64,000 nucleotides of DNA from an uncultured Maribacter sp. (GTDB lineage: Bacteria > Bacteroidota > Bacteroidia > Flavobacteriales > Flavobacteriaceae), in NCBI RefSeq assembly GCF_947500985.1, contig NZ_CANMTX010000004.1:434001-498000 (forward strand). The letters are read 5' to 3'. A program made the translations under genes and the position numbers. The first letter of the stretch is position 1. Each line of letters begins with the position of its first letter. The notes beneath the pieces were generated by a model. The model ran no database searches, was not told the DNA's origin, and saw nothing but the letters and a program-made list of their open reading frames with translations. Of the stretch, positions 45,690 through 55,757 are shown piece after piece.

Positions 45690-47219
45690 TTAATACCCTG
45701 GATTTTGTGTTAGGTTAGGGTTTCTTTCTAATTCATCTTCGGGTAATGGAAGTAAATAATCATCTACAGAGAAAAATGGTTTTTCACCTTCTAATCCGGA
45801 TGCTCCAAATACTTCGTTTCCAATTTTTCTTCTAGCAATGTCGTACCATCTTATTCCTTCAAAAGCAAATTCTAATCTTCTTTCTTCTAAGATGTCGTCG
45901 ATTGTAACTGTACCTGAAAGATCTGCAGGTACTGCACTTGGTTCTACTGTTACAGTAACACCTGAGCCAGTTTGAGTTTCTCCACCCATTCTTGCTCTTG
46001 CTCTAACTTGGTTTATATAGTTAAGAGCAGTTGCATTGTCTCCTAATTCTACTGCTGCTTCAGCTGCAATCAATAATACTTCTGCATAACGTATCATAGA
46101 ATAGTTATGGCTAGTTGCTCTAGCGTTTGCGCGAGCAAATGGTCCAGGAAAACGTGTGTATTTTGCAACGTAAGGGTTGTTTTTAGCAAATTCATGACCA
46201 CTGATGTCAAATTGCGTGTAATCAACAACTGTACCTCCAATAGATACTTCGTCATCCATACTAACAGCTCTTCTGTAATCTGCTGCATCCCATGTTGTAT
46301 AAACTTCTAAAGTTGGTACAGCTACAGACCATCCTCCTCCTAAGTTTCTATCATCTCCTCTGATACCGGTCATTGGAGCTGTTTGATCATAAGCATTATC
46401 ATCTGCTTCGAAATTATTGTAATCCAATGCAAAAATTGGTTCAAGAGATGCATCTATAGCATCTGCATTAAATAGGTTTTGAAAATTAGTATCTAATACT
46501 AAATTATAAGTTCCTGCATTGTCTATAACTTCTTGTGCCTCATCAAAAGAATTTTGCCATTCTTCCATCGTTAAATAAACTAGAGCTAAATAAGAACTAG
46601 CTGCCGCTTTCGAAGGGGTTGCTCTTGATGTTACCGTTGCTGGTAACCATGCTTTTGCATACTCTAAATCTGAAATTATATTTTGATATACTTCTGCAGC
46701 TGGAGTTCTACTAATTGAAGTGGCAGCATCAAAATCGGTTACAGGTTCATCGATATAAGGAACATCTCCAAAAAGACGTACTAAGTGAAAATAGTAGAAT
46801 GCTCTTGCAAAATAAGCTTGAGCTGTAATTGGATTTTTTATAGAATCATCCACATCTACATCTTCAGCTCCAGCAATTGCAGCGTTTGCTGCAGCAATAC
46901 CTTGATAAGTTCTTGGCCAGAATTCACTGATCATACCATTACTGGCAAGAGTAGTGAACTCGTTCATTTCAACTCTTCTAGTTTCGTTAGAGGCAAGACT
47001 TACCATGTCTGAACGTAACAATAAGGCAATTGATAATTTTCTGCCCCAAAATTTTTCATTAATAGCGTGTGTTAAAGAACCATCTACCGCTGTTTGTATA
47101 TTCGCAGGAGTTTCAAAGAAACCTTCAGCAGATAATATACCTACAGGCTCTTCTTCTAGATCTGAACATCCCATTATTGATAAGCCTACCAATAATAGTA
47201 ATAATTTATATATTTTCAT
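45690..47219 (-). CDS. SusD/RagB-like outer-membrane glycan-binding lipoprotein
   Basis: A 509-residue lipoprotein (MKIYKLLLLLVGLSIMGC with the lipobox Cys at residue 18) on the cell surface. It captures oligosaccharides for the SusC channel. SusD features are GFFETPANIQTAVDGSL, TAQAYFARAFYYFHLVRLFG with DVPYIDEPV, TPSKAAASSYLALVYLTMEE, EVLLIAAEAAVELG and ILEERRLEFAFEGIRWYDI. The gene follows susC by 26 bases. In this locus the ligand is expected to be alginate oligosaccharide. A long inverted repeat follows the gene. Confidence 0.95.
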   Translation of the reverse strand: MKIYKLLLLLVGLSIMGCSDLEEEPVGILSAEGFFETPANIQTAVDGSLTHAINEKFWGRKLSIALLLRSDMVSLASNETRRVEMNEFTTLASNGMISEFWPRTYQGIAAANAAIAGAEDVDVDDSIKNPITAQAYFARAFYYFHLVRLFGDVPYIDEPVTDFDAATSISRTPAAEVYQNIISDLEYAKAWLPATVTSRATPSKAAASSYLALVYLTMEEWQNSFDEAQEVIDNAGTYNLVLDTNFQNLFNADAIDASLEPIFALDYNNFEADDNAYDQTAPMTGIRGDDRNLGGGWSVAVPTLEVYTTWDAADYRRAVSMDDEVSIGGTVVDYTQFDISGHEFAKNNPYVAKYTRFPGPFARANARATSHNYSMIRYAEVLLIAAEAAVELGDNATALNYINQVRARARMGGETQTGSGVTVTVEPSAVPADLSGTVTIDDILEERRLEFAFEGIRWYDIARRKIGNEVFGASGLEGEKPFFSVDDYLLPLPEDELERNPNLTQNPGY

Positions 47220-47245
47220 TTTTCTTATTTTAAATTAATTCTTTA

Positions 47246-50200
47246 TTAAAACTTTAAATTAAGGCTCATAGTAACAGTTCTTACTGTTGGGTAGTTTCCA
47301 AAGTCAAAACCTTGAGCGGTATTAGATGAAGTGTTGTTGTTGCCACCAGAACCGTAGTAACTTACCTCAGGATCTAAACCAGAATAATCTGTAAAAGTTA
47401 ATAGGTTTTGACCACTTAAAGATAATCTAAGGTTATCAAGACCTAACTTTTCTGAAACGTTAGAAGGTACTGTATAACCTAAAGAAATATTCTTAAGTCT
47501 AATGTAACTACCGTCTTCTACAAAACGAGAAGAAATTTCTCTGTTACTGTTGTTACCAACACGTGGAGCGTTTGTGTCTGTATTTGTTGGAGTCCAAGCG
47601 CTATTGTAGTAAGCTCTAGTAGTATTTGCATCTCCATTCGTTAACTGAACATTGGTCAAGTTAAAGATATCTCCGCCTTGAGAACCTTGAAAGAATATAC
47701 TTAAATCTAAGTTTTTGTAGCTAAAGTTGTTAGTGAAACCCCAAGTAAAATCAGGATTAGGGTTACCTATCGTTGTTCTATCTGCTTCGGTAATGTCACC
47801 ACTTCCATCGATATCTGCAAATAGTGGGTCACCTGCTACACCACCTGATAAGGTTTGTGTACCTGTAGGTGCTGTACCGCCTTGATAAACACCAGCATAT
47901 TCATAACCCCAGAATAGACCAACTTCTTCACCAACTCTTAAAACATAACTTCTGTCATGACTGAAATAACTTGGTGTAGCATCGAAAAATAAATCTGCAT
48001 CGTTTACTAAGCTAACCACTTCGTTTTTGTTAAAAGCAATGTTGAAATCAGTTGTCCATCTAAAATCTTCTTTAAGAATGTTTTTTGTACTTAAAGCAAT
48101 TTCAAGTCCTCTGTTGTTTATTTCACCAACATTAGCTAAAATATCATCACCAGAGAAACCTAAGTATTCAGTAATACTGTTATCCGTTAAAATCAAATCT
48201 TTAGTATCAATGTTGTAATAATCTAATGATACAGATACTCTATTGTTAATAAGACCTAAATCAATACCAAAGTTTGTTTGATATGAAGATTCCCATTTCA
48301 AATTTGGATTTTCAGGTTGTTCAGGAGTTACAGCACTAACAGTTTGTCCGTTGCTTGAAGCATAAAGAGTCTCAAGTCTTGATAAAGATTCGTAAGCACC
48401 AATTGAAGGGTTACCAGTAACACCGTAACTAGCTCTAAATTTCAAATTAGAAATAGCCTTGCTGTCTTTAAGAAAGTTTTCATTAGAAACTTTCCATCCT
48501 AAAGCTGCAGAAGGGAAAAGGGCATACTTTTCATTAGCCGAAAAGTTCGATGCACCATCTCGTCTTATAGTCGCAGTTAATAAATATTTATCATCAAAAT
48601 CATAATTGAATCTACCAAACTGAGATTGAATTTCTACTTCTGATTTTGAAGAATCTGGTTGTAAGATGTTCGTAGCAGAACCTAAACCATAATAAGAAAA
48701 GCCATCTGAAATAAAGCCGGTAGCTTCAGAGAAAAAGTTTTCATTAACTGTTTTTTGGTAAGAATATCCTCCTAATAACGTTAAATTGCTTTTACCGAAT
48801 TCTTTAGTGTAAGTTAAATAGTTTTCACTCAAAACACTTGTTTCTCTATTAGTGTCTACTATTGCTCTTCCGCTTTCTCCACCTGCAGTTTGGGTTAATA
48901 ATGAAGGTAAGTATATACCTCTAGTCTGATTCTCTGTACTTAAACCAAAAGTAGTTTTGAAACTAAGACCTTCTAAAATTTCATAATTAGCATATAAATT
49001 AGCTCTAAAATTATCGGTTTTTGTTTCATCAATTCTTTCTGTTGCAACAGCAAAAGGGTTATCAACTGGATCACCTACAGTATTACCAAATGTATAAGTT
49101 CCATCTGCATTAAAAACTGGTTGGTCCGGTGCATATCTTAGAGCTAATGTAATTACATCATCACCACCAGCAGAAACAGAACCATCTGACTGTGTTGCAG
49201 AACCATTTTTAATACCTCTACTTCCAAAAAGGTTCATACCTAACTTTAATTTGTCGGTAACTTGAGCGTCAATGTTAGATAAGAAAGTTAATCTTTCGAA
49301 ATCAGAACCTATTATGATACCATCTTGTTTGAAGTAGTTTGCAGAAGCATAAAAATTAATTTTTTCGCTACCACCTGAAAATGAAACTTGGTTATTAGAT
49401 GTACTTCCTGATCTATAGATAAGGTCTTGCCAATCTGTATTAGCAGGTCCTTGTGCATATGGAGTTGAAACACCATTGTTAGTTCTAATTTGATTTTGAT
49501 AATCAGCGAACTCACTAGCATTCAGTAAATCTAATCTGTTAGAAATATTTTGAATTGCGTAAGTAGTGTTAGCTTCAATTGATAATTTTCCACTTCTACC
49601 TTTTTTAGTAGTTACTAATATAACACCATTAGAACCTCTTGATCCATATATAGCAGTTGCTGATGCATCTTTTAAAACCTCCATTGATTCAATGTCATTT
49701 GCTTGTGGCATAGAAGCGCCTACAAAGCCATCTACAACAATAAGTGGAGAGCTACTTGCATTAATAGAGGTGTTACCTCTAATTTTTATACTGATAGGTG
49801 CACCTGGTTCACCACCATTATTAGATTGTACTACAACACCTGCTGCACGTCCTTGTAATGCTTGTTCTGCATTTAAAACAGGATATGCATTCAATTCCTC
49901 AGATTTAACTGAAGAAACTGAACCTGTAATGTCACTTTTTTTCTGAGAACCGTAACCTACTACAACAACCTCTTCCAGTTGGCTTGCATCTTCAGCAAGA
50001 ACAACGTCTAAAGTTTGTTGCCCATTAATAGTTACAGATTTCTTAGCGTAACCAATGTAAGAGAATTCTAATACATCGCCATTTTTAACTGTAATGGCAT
50101 AATTACCATCAAAATCTGTTGATGTACCTGTTGTTGTATTTTGGATAACAACATTGGCACCGGGCACAGGCATATTTGTTTCATCGGTAACTGTACCGGT

Positions 50201-50281
50201 CAGGTTATACCCGTCTTGTGCGAATAATGATATGTTGAGTAACAATACCATCATTAATACTAATTTCGTTTTTAAATTCAT
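47246..50281 (-). CDS. SusC/RagA-like TonB-dependent outer-membrane transporter
   Basis: A 1011-residue outer-membrane barrel that imports oligosaccharides with TonB energy. After the signal peptide (TKLVLMMVLLLNISLFAQ) comes the CarboxypepD_reg-like domain (GYNLTGTVTDETNMPVPGAN). The SusC plug follows, with EVVVVGYGSQKKSDITGSVS, ALQGRAAGVVVQSNNGGEPG and IYGSRGSNGVILVTTKKGRS, and then the barrel ending TMSLNLKF. With SusD it forms the alginate uptake pair. The transcription start predicted at about 50582 leaves an unusually long leader of about 300 bases. Three tandem GntR sites overlap the promoter. Confidence 0.96.
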   Translation of the reverse strand: MNLKTKLVLMMVLLLNISLFAQDGYNLTGTVTDETNMPVPGANVVIQNTTTGTSTDFDGNYAITVKNGDVLEFSYIGYAKKSVTINGQQTLDVVLAEDASQLEEVVVVGYGSQKKSDITGSVSSVKSEELNAYPVLNAEQALQGRAAGVVVQSNNGGEPGAPISIKIRGNTSINASSSPLIVVDGFVGASMPQANDIESMEVLKDASATAIYGSRGSNGVILVTTKKGRSGKLSIEANTTYAIQNISNRLDLLNASEFADYQNQIRTNNGVSTPYAQGPANTDWQDLIYRSGSTSNNQVSFSGGSEKINFYASANYFKQDGIIIGSDFERLTFLSNIDAQVTDKLKLGMNLFGSRGIKNGSATQSDGSVSAGGDDVITLALRYAPDQPVFNADGTYTFGNTVGDPVDNPFAVATERIDETKTDNFRANLYANYEILEGLSFKTTFGLSTENQTRGIYLPSLLTQTAGGESGRAIVDTNRETSVLSENYLTYTKEFGKSNLTLLGGYSYQKTVNENFFSEATGFISDGFSYYGLGSATNILQPDSSKSEVEIQSQFGRFNYDFDDKYLLTATIRRDGASNFSANEKYALFPSAALGWKVSNENFLKDSKAISNLKFRASYGVTGNPSIGAYESLSRLETLYASSNGQTVSAVTPEQPENPNLKWESSYQTNFGIDLGLINNRVSVSLDYYNIDTKDLILTDNSITEYLGFSGDDILANVGEINNRGLEIALSTKNILKEDFRWTTDFNIAFNKNEVVSLVNDADLFFDATPSYFSHDRSYVLRVGEEVGLFWGYEYAGVYQGGTAPTGTQTLSGGVAGDPLFADIDGSGDITEADRTTIGNPNPDFTWGFTNNFSYKNLDLSIFFQGSQGGDIFNLTNVQLTNGDANTTRAYYNSAWTPTNTDTNAPRVGNNSNREISSRFVEDGSYIRLKNISLGYTVPSNVSEKLGLDNLRLSLSGQNLLTFTDYSGLDPEVSYYGSGGNNNTSSNTAQGFDFGNYPTVRTVTMSLNLKF

Positions 50282-50553
50282 TTGTAGTCTTGTTATGTTA
50301 ATTTAAGTTCGACTTGTTAAAGTCTGATTAAAGCATTTTAAAATGAAAATTGAGTTAAGTTTATTTTACATCTGTTAGGCTTCTTTTATTTCTATTTCTT
50401 GCTTTTGAAGAAAGCACTAACAGTAAGTAGTTCAATTTTTAATCATAGTTCTTATCTCAAATAAGAAGCGATAATGTTAATGTGTTAATCTAAATTTTCA
50501 GTCATTGGATTGAATTAAAATTAAGTTCGATGTTAATTTGAGTTGAAAATATT

Positions 50554-50596
50554 TTGGTTTTCCAAACTGGTTATCCAATTTGGTTGACCAAATATA
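50554..50596 (-). promoter_or_regulatory. susC promoter with three tandem GntR sites
   Basis: TTGGTTTTCCAA (50554-50565), CTGGTTATCCAA (50567-50578) and TTGGTTGACCAA (50580-50591) repeat every 13 bp. The minus-strand -7 box TATATTTG (50589-50596) overlaps the last operator by three bases, as at gntR and the PL6 operon. No clear -33 TTTG is seen, which may mean an activator is needed. Confidence 0.75.
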
Positions 50597-50763
50597 TGTT
50601 ATTTAATCGTTAAAAAAAGAGAAATTTACATTTTAACAACTTTTGCTGTGCTGAAATTTTTCAAATCTGCTTTTAACCCTATATAATATTGAGGATATGG
50701 TATTTAATTAACAAATGGAATCTTTTTTGAGATAATGCTTTTTGTAGCTAATTATGCTTTATT

Positions 50764-50798
50764 TGCAGTTAAAAACTGCATTTAAATCCCTAAATTTG
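50764..50798 (+). promoter_or_regulatory. candidate promoter of the manA-like gene
   Basis: TGCAGTT and AACTGCA form an inverted repeat (50764-50770, 50774-50780) just upstream of TAAATTTG (50791-50798), a -7-type box. The repeat may be an operator at the -33 position. The leader would be about 110 bases. Confidence 0.4.
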
Positions 50799-50915
50799 AG
50801 CGGTTTTCCTCTCTAACTTTTCAATAATATTTTGATTTTTAATAGCAAGTAATGAATTCAACTTTGTGATATTCATTAATTTCTGATGATTTTAATTCAT
50901 TGTAAATACAGTAAT

Positions 50916-52010
50916 ATGAATAACAGTTTTGAGCAATATGCATATATGCCCCTTAAACAATTTTCTAACAGAGTTTGGCGAACTTATGAAGGTGGGGCAT
51001 TAATTGATAAGTGGAAAAAAGATGTTCCAGAAGTAGATGGTAGCATGCCAGAAGAATGGATTATGTCTACTGTAACTGCAAGAGGCAATGGTCGCCCTGA
51101 AAACGAAGGGCTCTCTCTTGTGGAAACTCCGTCAGGTACTCATTCGTTAAAACAATTGGTTGCTTCTAACAAAGAACTGTATTTAGGTAAAGCATTAGCT
51201 GATAAATTTGGCACTACGGGAGTATTGATAAAAATGCTCGATTCTAAAGAAAGGTTAACGATACAAGTTCATCCAGATAAAGATTATGCTAAGACCATGT
51301 TGAATTCCGCTTTCGGAAAAACGGAGTCATGGTACGTTTTGAATAAGAGAGAAATAAATGGCGAGAAGAGTGTCATTTACATGGGCTTTAAAGAAGGTGT
51401 GACCAAAGAACAATGGGAAACCTTATTTATCGCTCAAGATATAGAAGGTATGTTGAACAGTCTTCATAAGATAGAGGTAAACCCTGGTGATGCATATATG
51501 ATATATGGTGGTGTACCACATGCAATTGGTAGTGGTTGCTTTTTAATGGAAGTTCAAGAGCCTACAGATTATACCATGCGTGTAGAAAAAGTTACTCCTG
51601 CAGGATTAACAATTTCTGATGAATTAATACACCAAGGGGTGGGGGAGCAAAATATGCTTGATTGTTTTCATTACGATGGTTGTTCTTATGAAGAAGCAAT
51701 AAAAAGATGGAAGGTCTCACCTAAAACGATAGATTCATCTGATACGCATTCATTGAATACGATTTTCAATGAAAGTCATACAGATTGTTTTGGGCTAAGT
51801 GAGTTAGATTTAAATGGATCACATACCATTAAAGCAAATGGAAGCTTTTTTGTAGCTGTTATTTACTTTGGTGAAGGCACTATAGTATGTGGTGGTAAAG
51901 AATATAGCTTTGCCCAAGGTGATGAAATATTCTTTTCTGCAGCAATAGACCAAGTTGAGTTTAGGTCTACTATAGAATCGAAAATCTTATTATGTTACCC
52001 ACCAAAATAA
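50916..52010 (+). CDS. manA: class I mannose-6-phosphate isomerase-like protein
   Basis: Interconverts mannose 6-phosphate and fructose 6-phosphate. The 364-residue protein (ATG 50916; the upstream in-frame ATG at 50886 adds an atypical tail) carries the zinc ligands Gln and His in LTIQVHPDKDYAKTM, Glu in GKTESWYVL and His in YGGVPHAIGSGCFLMEVQEP. The C-terminal domain is cupin-like. It is the only rightward gene among the lyases and susCD, and diverges from susC. In an alginate locus its substrate could differ from mannose 6-phosphate, since alginate enters via KDG (inference). No phosphotransferase gene is nearby. Confidence 0.85.
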   Translation: MNNSFEQYAYMPLKQFSNRVWRTYEGGALIDKWKKDVPEVDGSMPEEWIMSTVTARGNGRPENEGLSLVETPSGTHSLKQLVASNKELYLGKALADKFGTTGVLIKMLDSKERLTIQVHPDKDYAKTMLNSAFGKTESWYVLNKREINGEKSVIYMGFKEGVTKEQWETLFIAQDIEGMLNSLHKIEVNPGDAYMIYGGVPHAIGSGCFLMEVQEPTDYTMRVEKVTPAGLTISDELIHQGVGEQNMLDCFHYDGCSYEEAIKRWKVSPKTIDSSDTHSLNTIFNESHTDCFGLSELDLNGSHTIKANGSFFVAVIYFGEGTIVCGGKEYSFAQGDEIFFSAAIDQVEFRSTIESKILLCYPPK

Positions 52011-52053
52011 GGTGTTTGGAAAATAAACATAACAGCGGAATCCAGAAATTATC

Positions 52054-54372
52054 TTAATATAGAATTTTTAGCTTCTGCTGTTCTTCTACTTTAATTTCAC
52101 CAGAATTTATAGTTGAATTATTCTTATGATGATTATTCTTTTCTCCCCATAAAAGAGCAGCATAGCTAACAGGATTGTTCTTGAAAGTGTTATCTGTAAT
52201 TAGCACGTTGATTATACCTTTGGTTTTTAATAGGATATCACTTTTTTCATTCTTTCCACAATTTGTAAAACTGCTATTTTTTATTGTTAAATATCCACCA
52301 ATAGTAGATTCGTCATAACCCCCTCTATAGAAATCAATAACATTCTGCCCAATATTATCAAACTCGCATTGGTAAATAGAGACCATTTCGGCATTGTAAT
52401 CGCCCTTTTCGTCTGCAGCGAGAACTATACCGTTTAAGCAATTATTGAAAGCAGTATCTTTCAATGAAATGCTATTCACAAAAGAGCCTTTGTAGGCTTT
52501 TAAGATAAAGGCGAAATTGCTTATTTCACAACCCATTATATCTAGACTGTAGGCAGATGACATATTTGTTGTTAATGGTGCAAAAGCAATCTGGTTATCT
52601 AAGCCTTTTACTATAATATGTTCCAATCTTAAATTTCCCTTAGGCTTCATTTTAAAAGCCACGCTATCTTTATCATTCGTGAATATTAATTGAGCTTTAG
52701 TGGTAGCGTCTTTTGAACGTAAGGTAATACTCTTGTCAATAGCTAAGGGAGTATTTATTTGATAAATGGCATCGGTTAATTCTATAATGTCGCCAGTATG
52801 TGCCTGTTGAATTTTATTGGTAAGTTCACCTTCTGCAGCTGTGGCTTTTATTATTTGAGGTTCATAAACTTCTTCTTCGGGCGAGAACCAATCTGGTCCA
52901 TACTTTTTCTTGTCGATTATAAATTTTTTAGCTGAAGAAAGGTCGTTTATGGCACCTGGGCGATTTTTATCACTTCGCGATGCACCAAAAATATCTTTGT
53001 CGATTTTAGCAAAATCGAATCCGTTATACACCACTTTCGAAATACTATCTTTAAAATTGGCAGGAGCAAAGAGCCATTCATTAATTTGCTCCATTTTTAC
53101 TTCTCCATTTTGTAGTACATCATACTCAGAATATAGAGTGCCATTATTGTCAATAATATTATTCTTAAATAAAATGCCATCCATTTCACTGTGATTTATA
53201 ATAGGAGTTTCATCTGACTCCGAATTATAGATCAGATTGTTCGCAACGATAGATCGAATAGGTGATGCAGATCTAATTTCACTCGCAGGCAGTACACTGG
53301 TACTTTCTAAATTTTGACCAATACCTATTTGCCAAGGTGATGTGCAATCTACCCATGTATTAAAAGCGACCACAACATCTGATACTTGTAGATATCTGTT
53401 TAAAGGAGTCATTGGTATGCCGTTCATAATCGCAAGTGGTGACCTAAATTCTTCTCCTTTGATTTTGTAGAAATAATTATTGGTAATCCAATGACCTGCA
53501 TTTACAACTCTAATGCCACCATAGAATTCAGAATCATCAGCACCTATAAAAATATTACCATTTACTTTAGCGTAATTACTATGGCGTAATACCAAAGAGC
53601 CTTCAGATTTGTAAAAGATATTATGATTGAAAGTATTGAAATTTGTCTTGTCTGATATTATCTCGACTTCACCATTACAGGCGTCAAAATAATTATCTGA
53701 TACGTTTACATAACCTGGTGAAAAACGGGTTTTACTATCACCTATACGTATGGTTTCACCTCTAGGACCTCCTTTTCTGGGACGTGGTCCAAAATAGTTG
53801 TTTACTATTTGATGGTGATTCTCTATATGTTGGTTACCCGTGAAGAATACTCTTAACGTTTCTCCATCATTAGATTTTCCAGATATATAATTATGATCAA
53901 ATTGGTTGTGCTTACCGTAAAGTTCTATCCAACGGTCATTCGTGTATCGGTTTGGTTGGTTGTAATCTTTAATGACTGTATTGGTTACACGACAGTTATT
54001 TGCAACGCTATCTTCATTAATCATAAAACGAATTATAGAACTGTTGGGGGAGTATCCATTTTTAAAGTAGAGGTTACTTACAGTTAAATACTCTCCGCCT
54101 AGTTGAATAAATGAATTGCCTTCTAAAAATACTTTACCAGGTGTTTCGGCACTAATGGTAATAGGTTGTTTTTCTGTACCGTTACCGTAGTATTTTATAG
54201 CAGCATCTTTCCAAATGCCATCGGCTAATAAAATCTTATCACCAGGACTGGCTTTGGCTATAGCAGTATTTAATTCGGCAATGTCATTAACAATGAGAGT
54301 TTTTTTAGAACTATTTTCTGTACAAGATGCTAGTGCAATAAAAACAGTAATCGCTAGTAGAATATTCTTCAT
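52054..54372 (-). CDS. two-domain PL6 alginate lyase, lipoprotein
   Basis: Cleaves alginate by beta-elimination. The 772-residue protein has a lipoprotein signal (FIALASC, Cys at residue 17), so it is membrane anchored. The first parallel beta-helix (about 25-460) carries the PL6 catalytic pair Lys242 (in ISDKTNFNTF) and Arg263 (in LVLRHSN). The 21-residue spacing matches chondroitinase B. A second beta-helix (about 500-772) follows the linker KKYGPDWFSPE and ends with FYRGGYDESTIGG-type repeats. It is the last gene of the operon led by the PL6 at 58386-60722, 41 bases after the Nramp-like gene. Confidence 0.93.
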   Translation of the reverse strand: MKNILLAITVFIALASCTENSSKKTLIVNDIAELNTAIAKASPGDKILLADGIWKDAAIKYYGNGTEKQPITISAETPGKVFLEGNSFIQLGGEYLTVSNLYFKNGYSPNSSIIRFMINEDSVANNCRVTNTVIKDYNQPNRYTNDRWIELYGKHNQFDHNYISGKSNDGETLRVFFTGNQHIENHHQIVNNYFGPRPRKGGPRGETIRIGDSKTRFSPGYVNVSDNYFDACNGEVEIISDKTNFNTFNHNIFYKSEGSLVLRHSNYAKVNGNIFIGADDSEFYGGIRVVNAGHWITNNYFYKIKGEEFRSPLAIMNGIPMTPLNRYLQVSDVVVAFNTWVDCTSPWQIGIGQNLESTSVLPASEIRSASPIRSIVANNLIYNSESDETPIINHSEMDGILFKNNIIDNNGTLYSEYDVLQNGEVKMEQINEWLFAPANFKDSISKVVYNGFDFAKIDKDIFGASRSDKNRPGAINDLSSAKKFIIDKKKYGPDWFSPEEEVYEPQIIKATAAEGELTNKIQQAHTGDIIELTDAIYQINTPLAIDKSITLRSKDATTKAQLIFTNDKDSVAFKMKPKGNLRLEHIIVKGLDNQIAFAPLTTNMSSAYSLDIMGCEISNFAFILKAYKGSFVNSISLKDTAFNNCLNGIVLAADEKGDYNAEMVSIYQCEFDNIGQNVIDFYRGGYDESTIGGYLTIKNSSFTNCGKNEKSDILLKTKGIINVLITDNTFKNNPVSYAALLWGEKNNHHKNNSTINSGEIKVEEQQKLKILY

Positions 54373-54413
54373 AAAAGTAACTTGTTAAATAAAATGAACT
54401 AGCTTCTGTTTGT

Positions 54414-55667
54414 TTACTGAATGAAATCAATAAATCCGTTTAATGCAACGTAAAGCATATAACAATTGAAAATAAAAGTGGCGCCTAAGGCTAAATTCAT
54501 CCCAATACCTACTTTGTACTCTTTCATGATACTTTCTTTGTTTAAGAGGATAATAAGAAAGAGTGTAATCAATGGCATTACAAACGGACTTAATGCTTGA
54601 GAAGCAATTAATATCCAAACTGGTTTTCCTCCTAGAATAGGGACAATTAAACCAGACAGTGCCACCAATACAACAATTAGTTTGTACAGCGGTTTTTTCA
54701 TGTCGCGTTCTGTACCTGTGTAATCAGCAACTAACCAAGGGAATAATAATAGGTTGGGAAAGATGGATGACAAACCCGCACCGATAATACCTAATGTAAA
54801 TAGGGTAAGGGCGAAATCTCCTGCCCATGGTCCTAATGCATGCATCATATCTGTGGCATCTTCAACAGGTGCGCCCTTAAAGTACAGGGTTCCCGTTGCG
54901 CTGATCATTATAGCAAGACTTATAAAAAAGGTCATTACCATTGAAGACATTGCATCTTTGTTTTCAGTTTTTAAATCTTTTAAGCCCCAATTTTGTTCTT
55001 GAACGAGAATACTTCTCGACGCTAAACAAACACCTGCCATTGTAGTACCTACTATACCGGCAATTACCAAGCCGTTGTTATCACCTTTAGGCAATTCTGG
55101 AAAAAATTCGGTAATGGAAGTGCCTGCTTCTTTAACCACCATAAAGCTAGTGATAATAAAGGCTAAGGCCATAAAGCCAACCATAATACTCATGGCTTTT
55201 ATGAAATTTTCGTGTTTACCGGTCCAAAAAAGTCCGATAAGTAAAGCGATAAAAAAGATGGAAACTACAGGTTTGTTTAGAAATGAAATGGAAGTTTTTA
55301 CTGAAATCCATTCCATTGTTACTTCTGCTACTACGCCCATAACGCCAATACAAGATGAAACAATAGAGACGAGTAATGCAGTAATAATAAAAATAGTGAG
55401 TGGTTTACCGAATGCCTTTTTAAAATTGAACATTAGGGTATTTCCAGAAACGATGGTCAATTTACTAATAGACACCAATAAGAAGTAGGTGAAAAAACAA
55501 GAAAGTAGTAGCGCCCATGAAAGGCTAAGACCATATTTAGCACCAGAAACTACCATTGAGGTGACACTACCGGTACCTACAACGTAACCAATAATAAAAA
55601 ATGCTGGACCAAAATCCTTGAGACGTTTTTTGAATTTTCCTGAAAAGGACATATTTTCTGTTGTCAT
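54414..55667 (-). CDS. Nramp-fold transporter lacking the metal-binding motifs
   Basis: A 417-residue inner-membrane protein with about 11 helices of the Nramp (SLC11) family. The first helix reads FGPAFFIIGYVVGTGSVTSM, where metal transporters have DPGN; here GTGS is at residues 31-34. The helix-6 motif MPH is replaced by AGV (211-213) within GTTMAGVCLASRSILVQ, which aligns without gaps. The ligands for Mn/Fe are therefore missing, and a metal substrate is unlikely. It lies between kdgF and a PL6 gene in the lyase operon, so an organic substrate such as a uronate or a co-released acid is plausible (inference). A TTGGTT half-site precedes it. Confidence 0.85.
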   Translation of the reverse strand: MTTENMSFSGKFKKRLKDFGPAFFIIGYVVGTGSVTSMVVSGAKYGLSLSWALLLSCFFTYFLLVSISKLTIVSGNTLMFNFKKAFGKPLTIFIITALLVSIVSSCIGVMGVVAEVTMEWISVKTSISFLNKPVVSIFFIALLIGLFWTGKHENFIKAMSIMVGFMALAFIITSFMVVKEAGTSITEFFPELPKGDNNGLVIAGIVGTTMAGVCLASRSILVQEQNWGLKDLKTENKDAMSSMVMTFFISLAIMISATGTLYFKGAPVEDATDMMHALGPWAGDFALTLFTLGIIGAGLSSIFPNLLLFPWLVADYTGTERDMKKPLYKLIVVLVALSGLIVPILGGKPVWILIASQALSPFVMPLITLFLIILLNKESIMKEYKVGIGMNLALGATFIFNCYMLYVALNGFIDFIQ

Positions 55668-55757
55668 AAGTATTGGTTCAGCATTTAATATGTTATAAAA
55701 TATTACTTCAAAAAATCTATTTGAAGCCGCAAAAAGTAACTGTAAATAGATTAGGTC

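Larger units (their letters stand above)
50282..50915. other. divergent regulatory region between susC and manA-like gene
   Basis: This 634-base AT-rich region has no gene. From left to right it holds the susC leader, with small hairpins (GCTTT/AAAGC at 50401-50415, TTCTTAT/ATAAGAA at 50449-50467), then the GntR sites and the susC -7 box near 50554-50596. On the right is a promoter-like area for the isomerase gene at about 50764-50798. Confidence 0.6.
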
